This document shows, one piece after another, positions 5,647 to 6,808 of a DNA stretch of 6,808 nt. The DNA is from an uncultured Traorella sp. Its GTDB lineage: Bacteria > Bacillota_I > Bacilli_A > Erysipelotrichales > Erysipelotrichaceae. The position numbers and the translations under genes were made by a program. Each line of letters opens with the position of its first letter. Position 1 is the stretch's first letter. The notes beneath the pieces were generated by a model, which searched no databases, was not told the origin of the DNA, and was given only the letters and a program-made list of their open reading frames with translations. The stretch lies in the NCBI GenBank assembly GCA_945919165.1, contig CAMEIZ010000097.1, positions 1 to 6,808 of the forward strand, in the 5' to 3' direction.

Positions 5647-6306
5647 TTAAACATCTCCATAATCATTTAGCTGTTCAAAAATCTTATTTTCACGGAACAT
5701 CAATTCAGCTAAATGAAAAACATTAACTCCTTTGTTTTTTAAAGTTTTATAACATGAATTACAATAAACAATAACTTTTTCTTGTTGATAGCTCTTCACC
5801 ATGTTATTTATCTTTTTCTCTTGCTGATTTTTATCTAAAACAGTAACTTGATTTTCAAGCTCTGAAAATATGACTGGTGCAATTTTTAAATTAGCTTGAC
5901 TCATATGCCGCATAAAATTATATCCACAAAAATGATCAAATTCACTTACAGAATAGCTTGCACCTGTTTTATGAATCAGATTACATACTGCTTCTTTTTG
6001 ATTATTATCAGCCTTAGCACAATGTTGAATAATAAAATGATCCCCTGTAAAATCCGGTAAAAGAAATGTTTCATCCTTGTTTAGATGTTCCCATAAAAAG
6101 ACAACTTCACCTTGACAAATTTCTTTTAAAACTAAATTACAATTTGTACATATTGTTAAAACTAAATCTTCTTTTTTAGGGATTTTATTGTCTAACCTGC
6201 AACAGCCTAATGTCTGTACTGAATGAACCTTCAAATAGTTTTTGATATTCATATTTAGCTCTTTAAAAAGTTGATTAAAATTACAACTTGGAAAATAGTA
6301 TTTCAT
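5647..6306 (-). CDS. Cysteine-rich CCG-domain-like (HdrB/GlpC-type) protein
   Basis: A 219-residue soluble protein with 11 Cys in a two-fold pattern like the CCG domains of heterodisulfide reductase subunit B and GlpC-type proteins, which hold Fe-S clusters and take part in thiol or electron transfer. First unit: 'YYFPSC' with C8, C35-C36 followed by Arg instead of Gly, then C53-x-x-C56. Second unit: C96, then 'HFCG' with F126-C127 instead of Cys-Cys, then C182-x-x-C185, and 'VFHLAELM' (196-203), the usual end of such domains. The second site therefore lacks one ligand. No signal peptide or membrane segment is seen, so it should be cytoplasmic. It starts 11 bp after the regulator gene and ends directly at the start of the membrane-protein gene. 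Its ribosome binding site is weak (AAAGAGA, 6311-6317). The exact redox partner is unknown; the family call is from pattern only. Confidence 0.7.
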   Translation of the reverse strand: MKYYFPSCNFNQLFKELNMNIKNYLKVHSVQTLGCCRLDNKIPKKEDLVLTICTNCNLVLKEICQGEVVFLWEHLNKDETFLLPDFTGDHFIIQHCAKADNNQKEAVCNLIHKTGASYSVSEFDHFCGYNFMRHMSQANLKIAPVIFSELENQVTVLDKNQQEKKINNMVKSYQQEKVIVYCNSCYKTLKNKGVNVFHLAELMFRENKIFEQLNDYGDV

Positions 6307-6317
6307 AAAATCTCTTT

Positions 6318-6808
6318 CTATGTATAAAAAACATCAATAAACTCTTCATATGTTTCAGTTTTTTGTAATAAAAATATTTTATCATTACTTAGAATGATTT
6401 TTGATAATTCTTTAAAAAAGACTTGTATAGTTTTCTGAGAACTATTTAAAGAGAATAAAAAAACGAGTTGTACATACTTGTCATCCCAAAGAATAGGTTT
6501 ATTTAATCTGCAAATTGAAATAAAATTAGGGTATTTCCCACTTTCTATTGGGTGAGGAATAGCTATTTTTTTGCTGTATGCAGTTGAACTGTATTTTTCA
6601 CGTTCAATCACAGAATTGTAAAAATCATTTCCATCAAAACATAGTTTCTCACTGATAATGTTTATTACTTCTTTTAAAAGTTCTTCTTTTGTAGAACAAT
6701 CTAAAACGAAGTAGAGATCTTTACTCATAAATTCATCTAAATCATTTTGTTCATCTAGTTTATCCATAATAAGCTTTATCGATTGAATTTCATTATCAGA
6801 TATGAATT
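6318..6808 (-). CDS. PTS EIIA (fructose-type) domain, C-terminal part of a probable BglG/LicR-like regulator, 5' end outside window
   Basis: The frame has no stop up to the right edge. The first internal ATG (6767) has no ribosome binding site, and the residues before it ('FISDNEIQSIKLI') continue the protein, so this is the end of a longer gene. From Met at 6767, residues 15-149 form a PTS EIIA type 2 domain: 'SVIEREKYSSTAYS' (52-65) then 'KIAIPHP' (67-73), where His72 (codon 6552-6554) is the likely phosphate-accepting residue, and 'PILWDDKYVQLVFLFSL' (91-107). The 'AIPHP' and 'I-x-W' forms are typical of EIIA domains at the end of PRD-containing BglG/LicR/ManR regulators, where phosphorylation tunes activity in response to sugar uptake. 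A stand-alone EIIA or a larger PTS permease is the alternative. It is followed after 11 bp by the cysteine-rich gene and may control this cluster. Confidence 0.8.
   Translation of the reverse strand, partial: FISDNEIQSIKLIMDKLDEQNDLDEFMSKDLYFVLDCSTKEELLKEVINIISEKLCFDGNDFYNSVIEREKYSSTAYSKKIAIPHPIESGKYPNFISICRLNKPILWDDKYVQLVFLFSLNSSQKTIQVFFKELSKIILSNDKIFLLQKTETYEEFIDVFYT

Overview
The window comes from a low-GC Gram-positive bacterium. The best guess is a gut-type Firmicute of the Erysipelotrichia or a nearby clostridial lineage. This rests on the AT-rich sequence, strong AGGAG ribosome binding sites, consensus TTGAAA/TATAAT promoters, exported proteins with Lys-rich signal peptides, and a dockerin-like tail of the 'P-S-D-Y-V-x-x-R-N-H-I' type that I associate with that group. 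The taxonomic placement is inference.

Bases 1-3060, minus strand: a two-gene exported-protein operon. The promoter-proximal gene (2937 to 742) encodes a 731-residue secreted peptidoglycan glucosaminidase (GH73-like) with an SH3-like segment and a C-terminal dockerin-like pair of EF-hand loops. Its stop codon lies inside the ribosome binding site of the next gene (732 down to the window edge), which encodes an exported protein with an Ig-like domain and a cadherin-like beta-sandwich domain, cut off by the window. A promoter is visible at 2965-2993, and a perfect 7+1+7 palindrome lies upstream of it.

Bases 3220-5013, plus strand: a translation locus. A tRNA-Glu with a CUC anticodon has its own consensus promoter and terminator. 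It is followed by gltX (glutamyl-tRNA synthetase), which has its own extended -10 promoter. A nested palindrome of about 100 bp then separates gltX from the convergent minus-strand genes and probably terminates transcription in both directions.

Bases 5029-6808, minus strand: a three-gene cluster entering from the right edge. In transcription order these are the C-terminal part of a PTS-controlled regulator (fructose-type EIIA domain, probably of a BglG/LicR-like protein), a 219-residue cysteine-rich protein resembling two CCG domains of the HdrB/GlpC type, and a YczE/YitT-like membrane protein. The gaps are 11 bp and 0 bp, so the last two are probably translationally coupled. The joint function of the Fe-S-type protein and the membrane protein is unknown to me and is the most interesting open question here.

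No CRISPR array, insertion sequence, rRNA, riboswitch or T-box was recognised.
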